Shown here piece by piece: positions 36,401 to 46,117 of a stretch of DNA of 64,000 bases (the stretch's first letter is position 1; the number at the start of each line of letters is the position of its first letter). A program made the position numbers and the translations under genes. Location: positions 1 through 64,000 of the forward strand of contig JAANDG010000004.1 in the NCBI GenBank assembly GCA_036852015.1, given 5' to 3'. The notes under the pieces were generated by a model. That model had not been told where the DNA came from and searched no databases. It worked only from the letters and a program-made list of their open reading frames with translations. Origin of the DNA: Pelodera strongyloides (taxonomy: Eukaryota > Nematoda > Chromadorea > Rhabditida > Rhabditidae).

Positions 36401-39400
36401 TCAAGATGCCACTCTTCTTCCACTGGGTGGGGACATCAGGCGTTCCGTCAGATCTTTCTAAAATAAAAGATTTAAAAATAAATATATACTAAAGATATAT
36501 AACTTACAAGATCTAATACAACCTACATAAAGTTATAAAATAACCAATATTGACGATCTAATATATGTATGTAACTAACCAACAAGAATACCCAACAATA
36601 CAAGCGATCTGAACAATTTATGAAAAAATCTTATTTAGGAGTACTGTGCAAAAGTAAATGAAACCATACCATAGTATGTGCAAAATGTGAAGAATCATGT
36701 TTACAATATAGTAGTGCAATGCAGTATCGTATCATGCAATGCAGTAGCGAAGCGACATATACTCTTCCAACACAAATACTCATTAGTATTTAGTATTTTA
36801 AAGCGAAATACCACCCCGTTTGGGGTTTTTAAAAATAGTTTGAAAAAAGTTATAAACGAAAATAAACATAAAAACAAAAACAAATAAGTGCATCTTGCAC
36901 AAAAATGTTCTCAAACAACCATATTTTGCGATTTTGTATGGGAAAATTCGCTTTAGGCGATTTGCCGATTTTAATACTAGCACGGCCCTGGAAAAATCGA
37001 GAGATGGCCTTTACAAATTATAACGCACTCCGCAGCATCCAAATGCCGAAATTTTGACAAAATTTTTTGAATTTGGCTAGTAAAAGTACGGTTTGAAAAC
37101 GGTGGTCAACGCACGGTTGTTTACTCCGCCTCTTTTTGTATTTTTTGATGAGACCGACCGCTAATTCGCTTTAAAGCTAATTACCAGCCGGTTTTTGAAG
37201 CGCATTCAGGTGTTTCGAGCACAAATCCCAACCAAAATTGACAACACAAGGAATCTTATATGTGTTTTATTCGTCAAAGTTTCGGCTGTAGGCATATAAG
37301 ATCGCTTGTGTTGTCAATTTTGGTTGGGATTCATGCTCGAAACGCCTGAACAAGAAAATACATCTATCCATCCCGCTAATGCAGCTATGGAGCGTGCAAA
37401 AGAAGAAATTAAAGAAGAATATAGAAAAGTCACAAACCAGTGCGTCGAGTTCCTTCGACGAAACCATTCCGTGTTCAGTGACAAAGAAGTAGAAATGCTT
37501 GTAGAGGGTGTTCGCATGGGGTTCCTAGAGGAGAGGAGCAAAGTAACACGTTTGTACAAAAAGCATTCGGCAACATAATTACACAATGTGGCAGAGTTTC
37601 TAGCTAGCATGATATAGTATGCCCCCCCCCTCGCTTCGCTGGTTGCTCCTATGTATAAAAAGAAATCCTCATCCTCGACGTCGATCACAATATGTACTAA
37701 GTACTAGTCTTCAAATTCAAATAAACTCAAATGATTCTCTTAACGCCTAATATTATTATCCTCTACCTTCAATCTCAGAAACATATATCATTTTCATTAA
37801 TGGAAAAGATAGGCATAGGATATTGCGGAAATAAATCAAAAAGTGTTTTTCTCAATTCAAAAAGACTTACGGCTCCAATATCGACTATTCTATCAAAGTG
37901 ATGAATGTATACGTGGACGAATACACGGAAAAGTCTCGTGAGGATCTTCTTGCAAACTGCACGGAAGTCCTTCGGGAACGGAACCACTAAACAAAAATAA
38001 AATTCGATTTCGATTATTAAAGCGAATACCGGCCGAGTTTTGAAACGCATCGTGGACAACTGAATGCTTACGTATTTATGCAAATTTGCTCGAAGCTCGA
38101 ATTTAGCTCGATTTTTTATTCTAATTTATGTTCAATCACATAAGCTGTGTAAGAATGATGTGTACTCGATGCGTTTCAAAAGCCGGTCGGCATTTCGCTT
38201 TAATGAATTCGATTGCAATTAATGGGAAAACAAGCAAGCTTCTTCAACTTCCTTCAACGATTTACAAATTTCACAAGAAAGAAACAAGTAACGAAAAGCT
38301 TCGAGCTGCAATACTCCTCATCACTCTTATTGTTAGAGGGAATATGGAAATTAAAAAAAAATTAACGTCCTTAGTAACTTTAAAGCTGTATAACAGCTGG
38401 TTTTGAAACGGATTTTGGAAAAGCCATATACTGTGTGCAATGCCAATTATTATAATTAGACAAAAAATCCCGCATTTAGTTGAACACAGTTCATGGGAAC
38501 ATTCCAACGTACCGTACGCCTCAAAACCGGCTGTTATTGTTATGGCGCTTTAAAAAAACGAAACGAAGAAACTGAAACTTACTCGGATTCGACGGGAAAA
38601 TGTTCTCATCATTGATACGTATTTCGATCCAGTCCATCAGAAGGTACATATAGTCTGGGGCCGGGAGACGTGTGGGTTTCTTGTACTCCACACCGTCTTG
38701 CCACAAGTACTCGTATCTAAAGGAAAACAAATGTTACGCTTTCTGGATCGAGGTCTCGAAAACAGTCGGCAATGGCACAGTTGTTCCCAAGACGTTAAAT
38801 TGGGGGTTGAAAGCAATTTGACGACCAGCTACAGCTACCGACGAACCGACGATTTTGCACTGGCCTGACTGATTTGGTTCCGCACGTTATTTTCCTGCGC
38901 TGCGCAGATATGTTGTGAATGAGTTTGCGAGTGGTTCAGCACGCAGGTAACGAGGAAAACGTCCAAGACAGTAACTAAGAATATTAAAATCTTGTTTACT
39001 ATCAAGAATCCATCAGACATTACATTATTAAGAAAATAATTTTAGAACGTCAAAATCTTACTTCGATCCACCAGACATCGTAGGACATGACTGTCGGTTG
39101 CATGCATCGGCGATAGTACCGTACATCAAGTTGATACGGTTGAAAAAGTCGACAGCTATAAACAAAATTATAAATAACTAAAACGCGGTCGTGGTGAGAG
39201 AACAATCAGAAAATACAACTATGGGATGAGGGGAGGACGGAGGACAGCTTTGTTTCCGCAAAAAATTTATGTTATATTGTGATATGGCGGTCTGCTCAGC
39301 AAAAGCTTGAGCACTTTCGGGACACCAAAAGCTAGAACAGCTCATGAAACAATTCAAGTGGATGGAGGAGCAAACATATACCAGGAAGTGGGGTGTTACA

Positions 39401-39873
39401 AGCTCAAGAGACGAAAAATTAGTTGATATTTATGGGGTTTCCAAGTGTTCTGAAAATTTACACTGTTTTGGAACTACACGAGGATATTTTTTTAATTTTT
39501 CATATTATATATGCAAGTTTCGGGACAGAATCACACACAATTTTCGTACACTTGGAAACCCCACTATAGTCAATTCATATTCACTCACTGTGAACGGCGA
39601 GCCAATCATCGAATGTCTCACTCGCAGGCAATCTAACAGCAGCTCTAAGGTCCACACCAGAATGAAGCGTGGCGATGGCTTGTTTATGCAGGTTATAACG
39701 AAGAGTACCGGCCGGGAACCTCTTCTTGGGTCGAAAGGTCTAAAATATTAAGGGATCAAGTTCATACAGATTTGTAAATTTAAATCCGAAAAGAAAAACA
39801 CCAAAACTAAAGATATGCTTGACAAACCAACCTTATGCTTGTTGACGTGCAGAAACTCGAGGAAGCTTGACAT
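36401..39873 (-). CDS. MOB3-type kinase-activator/adaptor protein (7 exons, complete)
   Basis: Exons in gene order: 39832-39873, 39589-39739, 39062-39155, 38583-38716, 37871-37986, 37438-37524 and 36401-36457. All phases join, giving 226 codons plus TGA against about 216 for the family. MOB proteins bind and regulate NDR/LATS or MST kinases of Hippo-type pathways. The subtype call rests on [42 protein letters not shown] and [17 protein letters not shown], which resemble MOB3 rather than MOB1. The zinc ligands C83, C88, H165 and H170 are all present with MOB1-like spacing. [16 protein letters not shown] follows in exon 6, and the short exon 7 ends in [11 protein letters not shown], the usual last helix plus a small extension. 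The exon 1 donor is AAG/GTTGGT and the exon 6 donor CTG/GTTTGT. Element A copies at 38017 and 38379 and an element B at 39433 lie in introns. Confidence 0.95.
36795..37210. mobile_element. inverted-repeat element plus half element A, MOB3 intron
   Basis: TTTTAAAGCGAAATACCACCC opens a repeat closing at GACCGCTAATTCGCTTTAAA near 37175. The same TTTAAAG then starts a half-copy of A (TTTAAAGCTAATTACCAGCC). Confidence 0.6.
37207..37348. repeat. 142-bp hairpin in the last MOB3 intron
   Basis: Arms of about 55 bases (AATCCCAACCAAAATTGACA near 37224 and TGTCAATTTTGGTTGGGATT near 37311) flank a roughly 30-base loop. The outer ends read TTCAGGTGTTTCGAGC and GCTCGAAACGCCTGAA. Confidence 0.88.
38017..38203. 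mobile_element. element A copy in MOB3 intron
   Basis: TTAAAGCGAATACCGGCCGA at the left and GCCGGTCGGCATTTCGCTTT at the right. Confidence 0.9.
38379..38554. mobile_element. element A variant in MOB3 intron
   Basis: TTTAAAGCTGTATAACAGC at the left. At the right, CCGGCTGTTATTG runs into TTATGGCGCTTTAAA. Confidence 0.75.
39433..39563. mobile_element. element B copy in MOB3 intron
   Basis: GGGGTTTCCAAGTGTTCTG and GTACACTTGGAAACCCC are inverted ends. The interior GGAACTACACGAGGATATTT matches the copies at 12933 and 14850. Confidence 0.85.
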
Positions 39874-40533
39874 CGTTCATACAATGTATTCTGAATATGT
39901 TTAATTAAGACTTAAATAATGCAGAGTAAATAAATATAAAAAAGAGAGAGGAAAGAAGCAAGCAAGCAGTGTGCTAGAAAGCGCGCGCGCATGCAATTTC
40001 GCAAAATCGGACATGAATGGGCGGAGTCGTTGAAGTCCGCGCGTATATTGCTTTTTCAGTAACGCACATGTTTCGGTCGGTCACAATAGTATACAGGTAT
40101 TAATATTCACTGTGGTGAACCTACTTCACACAAAGATATAGTTAGGTTCCTGTACTGTTATCCTTTCAATGAGAAACGTTTCATTGCTCGATATTTGCGA
40201 TTTTTATGTACAATCATTTAAATTCTCAACATTTCAAAAAATGTTCTCGAAAGTATTGCATTTGATAATACGAAAAAAATAATTTTTATTTAATCTATTA
40301 AGAAACCTGTGTAAGACGAGTCTCAGCGGAATGAAAAACAGCAAAATATACTTGCATTAAAACAGATGTAAATGAAAAGACCAATTATGTACACGACGAA
40401 CCGATGCGCGCAGCTGATAAATTTTCGTCATTAGAACTTCAGCGTACTTTATCTCCCAAACACGTACTTACTGCGAATACTGGTGGTATAGCTTAGACTA
40501 CGGTATGATGCGCACTGTATTTCAAATTCAACG

Positions 40534-40539
40534 TTTATT
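40534..40539 (-). terminator. AATAAA polyadenylation signal
   Basis: On the minus strand AATAAA starts two bases after the TGA stop of the Asn/Pro-rich gene (TGATAAATAAACG), implying a very short 3' UTR. Confidence 0.7.
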
Positions 40540-40541
40540 TA

Positions 40542-42147
40542 TCAAACATTAGAAAGTCTCTGTTTTAAAACAGAATATAATTGTATCGCTTTATTGGCTT
40601 CTTCTAACGTGACTCCATGGACTGTTGGAGAATTCTTTGCTGAAAAAAAAATCAATTTTAATTTTTGCTTCGGCCCTGTGGAAGATTTGCACGATTTTTT
40701 TGTCTTCCGCTTTACTTCGGTGTACACTGAATAAAGTATTCATATAAAAGCAACATACATTTGTCATTGGTATCGTGATCTTCTTTTAGTGATCTTATTT
40801 TAATTTTAGTGCATTACTATTTTCTTATTATTACATACGCTGATAAGTCTACCTCTCGCGAAACCCCGCTGATGCGCCGCCACAGTATATTGACCCCGAA
40901 CATAGCGACCGAAGATTGGCAATTTATAATACATAACTTCCATGATAGAGAATTCTTAAAGCTAAATACCGGCCGGTTTTTGAAACGCACCGTGGACAAC
41001 CGAATTCTTATGTATTTATGCTAATTTGCTCGAACTTAGCTCGATTTTTTATTCTAACTTATGTTCATTTGCATATGCTGCGCAAGAATGCTGGAGTGCT
41101 CGATGTATTTGAAAATCCGGCCAGTATTTCGCTTTAATAGGTAATTAGGATATTATAACAACTCACTGGTCTCACTTTTCTGCAACGTCGGGGAAGATTT
41201 GTTGTTGCCATCGTTGCTCATCTATAATGACGGGCTTTACTCGAAAAAGACAACTACCGCGGACAAGCTGTGCTGTGCCTTCATGTAAAATGTGTACCAG
41301 GTCCCGCCTCATCACAAGAGCAGTATCACAATATGAGTTTTTTTTAATATTATGCGGGAAGACAAAGGCAGACAGCAACTCACGACGTCGATAGTTTCAT
41401 AGTCAGTCGACGGATCCGAAGTAGCAGAATTATTAGAATCAGTTGAAAGAGAATCATTAGAAATAGTGATTGAAGCCTGCGTTTGCTGCATTTTCAGTTT
41501 CTTATATTCCTGGAAGAAATAGTCACGTTGTAGTTCAGAGTTGCATCACTTAGCAGGTTCAACTATTATTTGAAATGTTTACAAAACAAATGTTGCGCTT
41601 TGCTATAAATCTATAAATGATTAGAGCACCTCGCGAGCTTGCAGTGCCTCTTGCAAAAGGTCTGTGTCGAATTCGTTTAGATCTGAAGTCTTGCTCATTT
41701 TTGTCGTCTGCGGTGTGAAGATTTGCACGACTATGTTCCTTTCGTTGTCGGAATAATCTTTCGTTGTAGAATATTTCAGCTTCTGAAGCAAGTTCTTTTA
41801 TTTGTAGCTACTCATGAGAGCTCCATTCAGAATTGGGTTAATACTAGTTTAGTTATCATTAATAAGTAAACAAAGAAGTTACCACGTCTCAAAATTCGAC
41901 ATTACGGTGATTTTGAAATGACACTACTTTCGTGTGATTTCCATACTTTACCATGATCCTTACATCTGAAATATGAGCGAAAGGTAGCAATGGTTGGACC
42001 ATTCGTGCCGGTTGATGCGATTTCGCGCCGAAGTCTAAAATGAATTATTACCGACTGCTTCCCAAACCAGTTCAATGCGTCAACAACAGTATACGATAGA
42101 ACACACAAAATGTATATACATGAAAACCACACACACACACACACACA

Positions 42148-42221
<74 letters not shown>

Positions 42222-42245
42222 ACACTGATACTACACACAAAAACT

Positions 42246-42315
<70 letters not shown>

Positions 42316-44940
42316 CACACACAAAAACTACACACAAAAACTACACATATACACACGCAACATCCGTAGTTGTGTGAATATTAAACACTCACCCTCTCCC
42401 ATTCCTTGTAAATGCCTTTTCACGGGATTGTCGTAGTTATTCTGTATTAGGTCTGCATCGGCCGTTTGCTGGTCATTATTATTATAATTCGACATCGGAA
42501 CGTTGTTATTCGAAGTCGGCCCTTGACTATTGTAGTCAGATGGTTGCACATGGTTATTGTAGTTTGATGGTTCCACTTGCTTATTGAAGTTATGTGCCTC
42601 TTTATTGTAGTTTGATGGAGCCATTATTTGTGTGTTGTAGTTTGGAGCCTGTTCGTTTCTGTAGTTTGTACTTTGCTGTGATTGGGGTAGCATAGGCGGT
42701 GGAGGTTGAGATTGCATCGGAGCGTTTTCTGGAAACATCTAATTTTAAAGCGGTATGACACGTTGTTCTCTGCAGCATTTTGTTATTCTGTTACATCCTG
42801 TGTCGGTACTCGCGCACGAACGAAGTGCTTAACCGCTTGGCTTTTAACCAAAGTTTGTCTTCCAAGAGTTTATTGGTAGAAGCAAAAATTGAATAAGCAT
42901 GGTTACCTTGTACTGTATTCTGATAATATGTGGGAGGTGGCGGAGACGGTGCTGGTGCGTATGTGGTGTCTCAATGGGAAAAGTTACATCCGTAAAGCAG
43001 CATAGATATTACAAACTGCGTTAAAGGGATAGGTCCACCTCGAATTGCACCTTTTTTTATAATTTATGTTGATAGTATGACCTATGAAGGTCAAAATGCG
43101 AAAATTGCAGTAAATTTCCTTTGCTCCCCGTAGTAGGAGAGTGCTCAAAAAAAGCTAAACTACCTCGAATCTATAAAACAATTGGGGTACCGCAGCCATG
43201 GTATGTGGGAAATAGCGCAGCCGGGCTGGAGACTTAGAAAATACAGGGCCCTTTTATCATCATCTGTCTATCACAACAATATCTGCACCTCCAGTCCTCC
43301 TGCGCTATTTCCCACATACCATGGCTGCGGTACCCCAATTGTTTTATAGATTCGAGGTAGTTTAGCTTTTTTTGAGCAAGCTCTCCTACTACGGGGAGCA
43401 AAGGAAATTTACTGCAATTTTTGCATTTTGACCGTCATAGGTCATACTGTCAACATAAATTATAAAAAAAGGTGCAATTCGAGGTGAACATATCCCTTTA
43501 ATTGCGGGGCTGATATATGCACGGCAACCTCTACCTCTAGGGTTCTACTCTCACCGACAGTAGCGAATAAAATCTCGGCAAACACAAAATCTTGCTCTGT
43601 CCGTGAGAATCGAACCCCCGTGCGGCGGCGCCTGTACCCGCAACTGCCAGTATTAAAGCGAAATACCGGTCGGTTTTTGAAACACATCGTGGACAACTGA
43701 ATTCCTTCGTATTTATGCTAATTTGCTCGAATTTAGCCCTATTTTTTATTCTAATTTATGTTCATTTGCTTATGCTGCATAATAATGCTGATGTACTCGG
43801 TGGGTTTCAAAAACCGGACGGCATTTCGCTATAAAACTTTCAGCGAACTTCCGCTTACCAATAACTATTTTCAGATACTGTGTGGGTGGCGGGGGCGGTG
43901 GTGGAGTCGCTGGCAGAGGTAAAGGTGCTACAGGAGCTGGTGGTTGTTCCTGATAAGTGGGCGGAGAAGAAGCTGGCTGTGTCAAAGGCGCTAAGGCGGG
44001 AGCAGGAGACGCCACCTAAAGAATTTTAAATTACCTCTCTCAGTGGATTTTTCCATAAATGGCTCCTGCTTCCAACACTCTCTCATTTAAAACCGACAGT
44101 ATTAGTCATGTACTTGTTGTCACTGTTATGTTCGATGTACGCCCGTGAATGATATTTTCTATGCCAGGGTTCAGTTTGGTCATTCAGTTCGTACTATTAG
44201 CTAGCCTTATATACAGAACTACTAATGTTACGACTATTTTGCCTCACTCTTCAAACGATCAAACAAACATTATAGTCCAGCGTGGGCGGGAGCGGTATGG
44301 GTTGCACTGTAGCTTGTCCGTAGGCGGTGGGTGGTATTTCCGGGGCGTGTCCCGGATCTGACTGATGCGACGGTTGTGGGATATACTTGTACGTGTAGGT
44401 CTTGATGGTTTTGCGGCCAGGAGTGCAACCTCAAATGGATGTAATCAAAAGGATTGCATTAATTTGTGACATCTGCTCTTTGTACTTGATGTCGCAGTTT
44501 TTCGTCAAAAAGCAAAATTATTTCCGATCCATAGTACAAGAAGATGAAGAGTTAGCTGACGCAAATTAAACAATAGAGATGCACTACGCGGTTCTCCATG
44601 GATCTGATCTGTTCTCCGTCCATAATAATTAAAGGGTTACTATATTCTCCACCCTAAGGCTCGGCACGCGCCTATCGTACTTTATTTACGACGGACGTCC
44701 CCATGAAGAGAGAAATCTTTCTTGATATATACCCTTTTTGTGATAAACGACTATGTTCAAATGTTCAACCTGCAGTTGAAACAACTTTGCGACATCCTGG
44801 AGAAGAGCCGTAAATTCCAGTAATAGAGATGGGACCTCCACATCCGGTCATGGAAGCGCCGCAAGGCGCCGCGCCCATTACTGGCGGGCCAACTCCAACG
44901 CCGCCGCATCCCCCGCAACCACCGCAGCCCCCGCAACAGC
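40542..44940 (-). CDS. Gly/Cys-, Pro- and Asn-rich protein of unknown function (10 exons, 5' end open)
   Basis: Exons in gene order: 44770-44940, 44269-44429, 43859-44015, 42907-42969, 42393-42728, 41964-42034, 41630-41707, 41384-41509, 41167-41221 and 40542-40639 (TGA). All phases join, giving about 437 codons. The first exon is Gly/Cys-rich (CCGGCGGCGGCGG) and needs one base from an exon not found. Next come TYKYIPQPS, a Pro-rich stretch (PLPATPPPPPPPTQ) and a 111-codon exon in which SNYN/DYN/NYN recurs about ten times, prion-like in composition. The C-terminal part is acidic and Ser-rich with two helices: DTDLLQEALQAREEYKKLK and GVTLEEANKAIQLYSVLKQR. I do not recognise the family. Composition suggests RNA-granule, cuticle or extracellular roles, but nothing decides. 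Donors include CAG/GTTGAA and AAT/GTTTGT; the acceptor of the 42907-42969 exon is weak. Introns carry the 43.0-kb hairpin, a CA tract and a LINE tail. Confidence 0.72.
40695..40746 (+). mobile_element. LINE 3'-tail insertion, 5'-truncated
   Basis: About 50 bases from TTTTTTGTCTTCCGC to AATAAAGTATTCATAT are identical to the end of the LINE fragment at 55501-55550. Only the last 50 bases are present, as expected for target-primed reverse transcription that stopped early. It sits antisense in the last intron of the Asn/Pro-rich gene. Confidence 0.85.
40956..41137. mobile_element. element A copy
   Basis: TTAAAGCTAAATACCGGCCG at the left and TCCGGCCAGTATTTCGCTTT at the right, in the last intron of the Asn/Pro-rich gene. 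Confidence 0.9.
42129..42352. repeat. (CA)n microsatellite
   Basis: Two long CA runs are separated by TGACACTGATACTACACACAA and followed by CACAAAAACTACA repeats. It lies inside an intron of the Asn/Pro-rich gene. Frames through it are artefacts. Confidence 0.97.
43021..43501. mobile_element. 480-bp near-perfect hairpin element in an intron
   Basis: TTAAAGGGATAGGTCCACCT at the left pairs with GGTGAACATATCCCTTTAA at the right. Arms of about 210 bases run inward nearly unbroken, including CCCCGTAGTAGGAGAG / CTCTCCTACTACGGGG and CCGCAGCCATGGTATGTGGG / CCCACATACCATGGCTGCGG. The centre is about 60 bases near 43260. It is non-coding and sits between the exons at 43859 and 42969. Confidence 0.95.
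43565..43650 (-). repeat. tRNA-like B-box fragment
   Basis: The minus strand reads GGGGGTTCGATTCTCACGG, a good B box, preceded by GCGGGTACAGGCGCCGCC. No A box with the right spacing or acceptor pairing is evident. Confidence 0.4.
43653..43835. mobile_element. element A copy
   Basis: TTAAAGCGAAATACCGGTCG at the left and ACCGGACGGCATTTCGCTAT at the right. It is in the same intron as the 480-bp hairpin. Confidence 0.9.
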
Positions 44941-45732
44941 CTGAAAAAGTTGTATTTAAAGTAGTAGGACACGTGGTTGTGCTGTATGTGAAATCTGAGC
45001 GCATTTCTGTGCTGCGCACCCATAAGAGTATCAACAGCGGCCGCAAACCATGTATGGGTATGTGCTATTGAAACTTTTGGACTTCGTATTTCCATGTGTT
45101 CATTCGAGATTTGCGTGTTGTTGTCCGCCCATAATAATATATTATGCTTACCCTTTTTTTATTTTTTATTTAGAAATTGTTATATTTTTACTTTGTTCAA
45201 ATGTTCAACCTGCAGTTGAAACAACTCGGAATTAATTTTGTCCAGCAAGTGCATGAAACTGTAACATGTCGTCAAAAAAATTCTTAGATATGTTGATTTT
45301 AAACCGTACAACCTACCGCACGATGATTGACATCCTCCGCCAAAAAGCAGTGCTGTCGTTCGTATGCAAAACAGGCCAACAATCAATATGTAGAGTATTC
45401 GAATCATGGTTCAACAAATTCACTGGTATGACACTTGGCGGCTTGGCGCTGTTATCCTGGAGAACCTGCATTCCCATGTACGATATGTAAACTCCGTTCC
45501 CATACAAGGGAACAGAAATTTGCGTATAATACATGGAAATCCAGTTATATATTTTTTGCATAACTTACACATAATACCCGTAGAATTATCATCCTTTATA
45601 TGATACGTCTACAGCAGACCTAACATACGTCTAGTTGCCAGAAGGCATTCAAACACAAAGAAACTAATGACACAAGAAAGTATTAGAAAACAGAGATGAA
45701 GCCTAAAGAAGATTACAGATGTTCCAGTGTTC

Positions 45733-46010
45733 CACGCACGATTTGGCTTTATGTCAGAGTTTGATGCCCCCCGTTGAGCATTAGCCGTTCCAAAACTCGT
45801 CGAACGGTGAATTTGAATGGCTTATCACTTGTTACTGGTTTTCTAATTTTATCTCATCATCTAGTTTTGTTTTAGATTTTAGATGGAAACGATTGGACTG
45901 TGATTTGCACTGTATATAGATAAAAACAAATGCCAATACAACACTCTCAGTCAGAATGTTAATAAGGGTATGGGAATTATTCAGTGGTTTTCAACATGTC
46001 CCACTATTTC
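45733..46010 (+). repeat. 280-bp duplication, left copy
   Basis: It matches 54068-54358 with few changes, for example TTTGAATGGCTTATCACTTG, TAGATTTTAGATGGAAACGA and TGCACTGTATATAGATAAAA in both. It ends about 100 bases before the satellite. Confidence 0.9.
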
Positions 46011-46117
46011 AAACCCCAATACATTTCATATACATAACTTTTGACAAAGCAATATGTAAATATTTACTAATGTGTAAAATGTGTGCATCAATATGATGGA
46101 AGGTTGAAAAAGCAATA

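Noticed and set aside
37306..37578. Forward 90-codon frame with good protein composition ([20 protein letters not shown])
   Set aside because: It is the antisense shadow of the MOB3 exon at 37438-37524, whose minus-strand reading [16 protein letters not shown] matches the family and joins its neighbours in phase.
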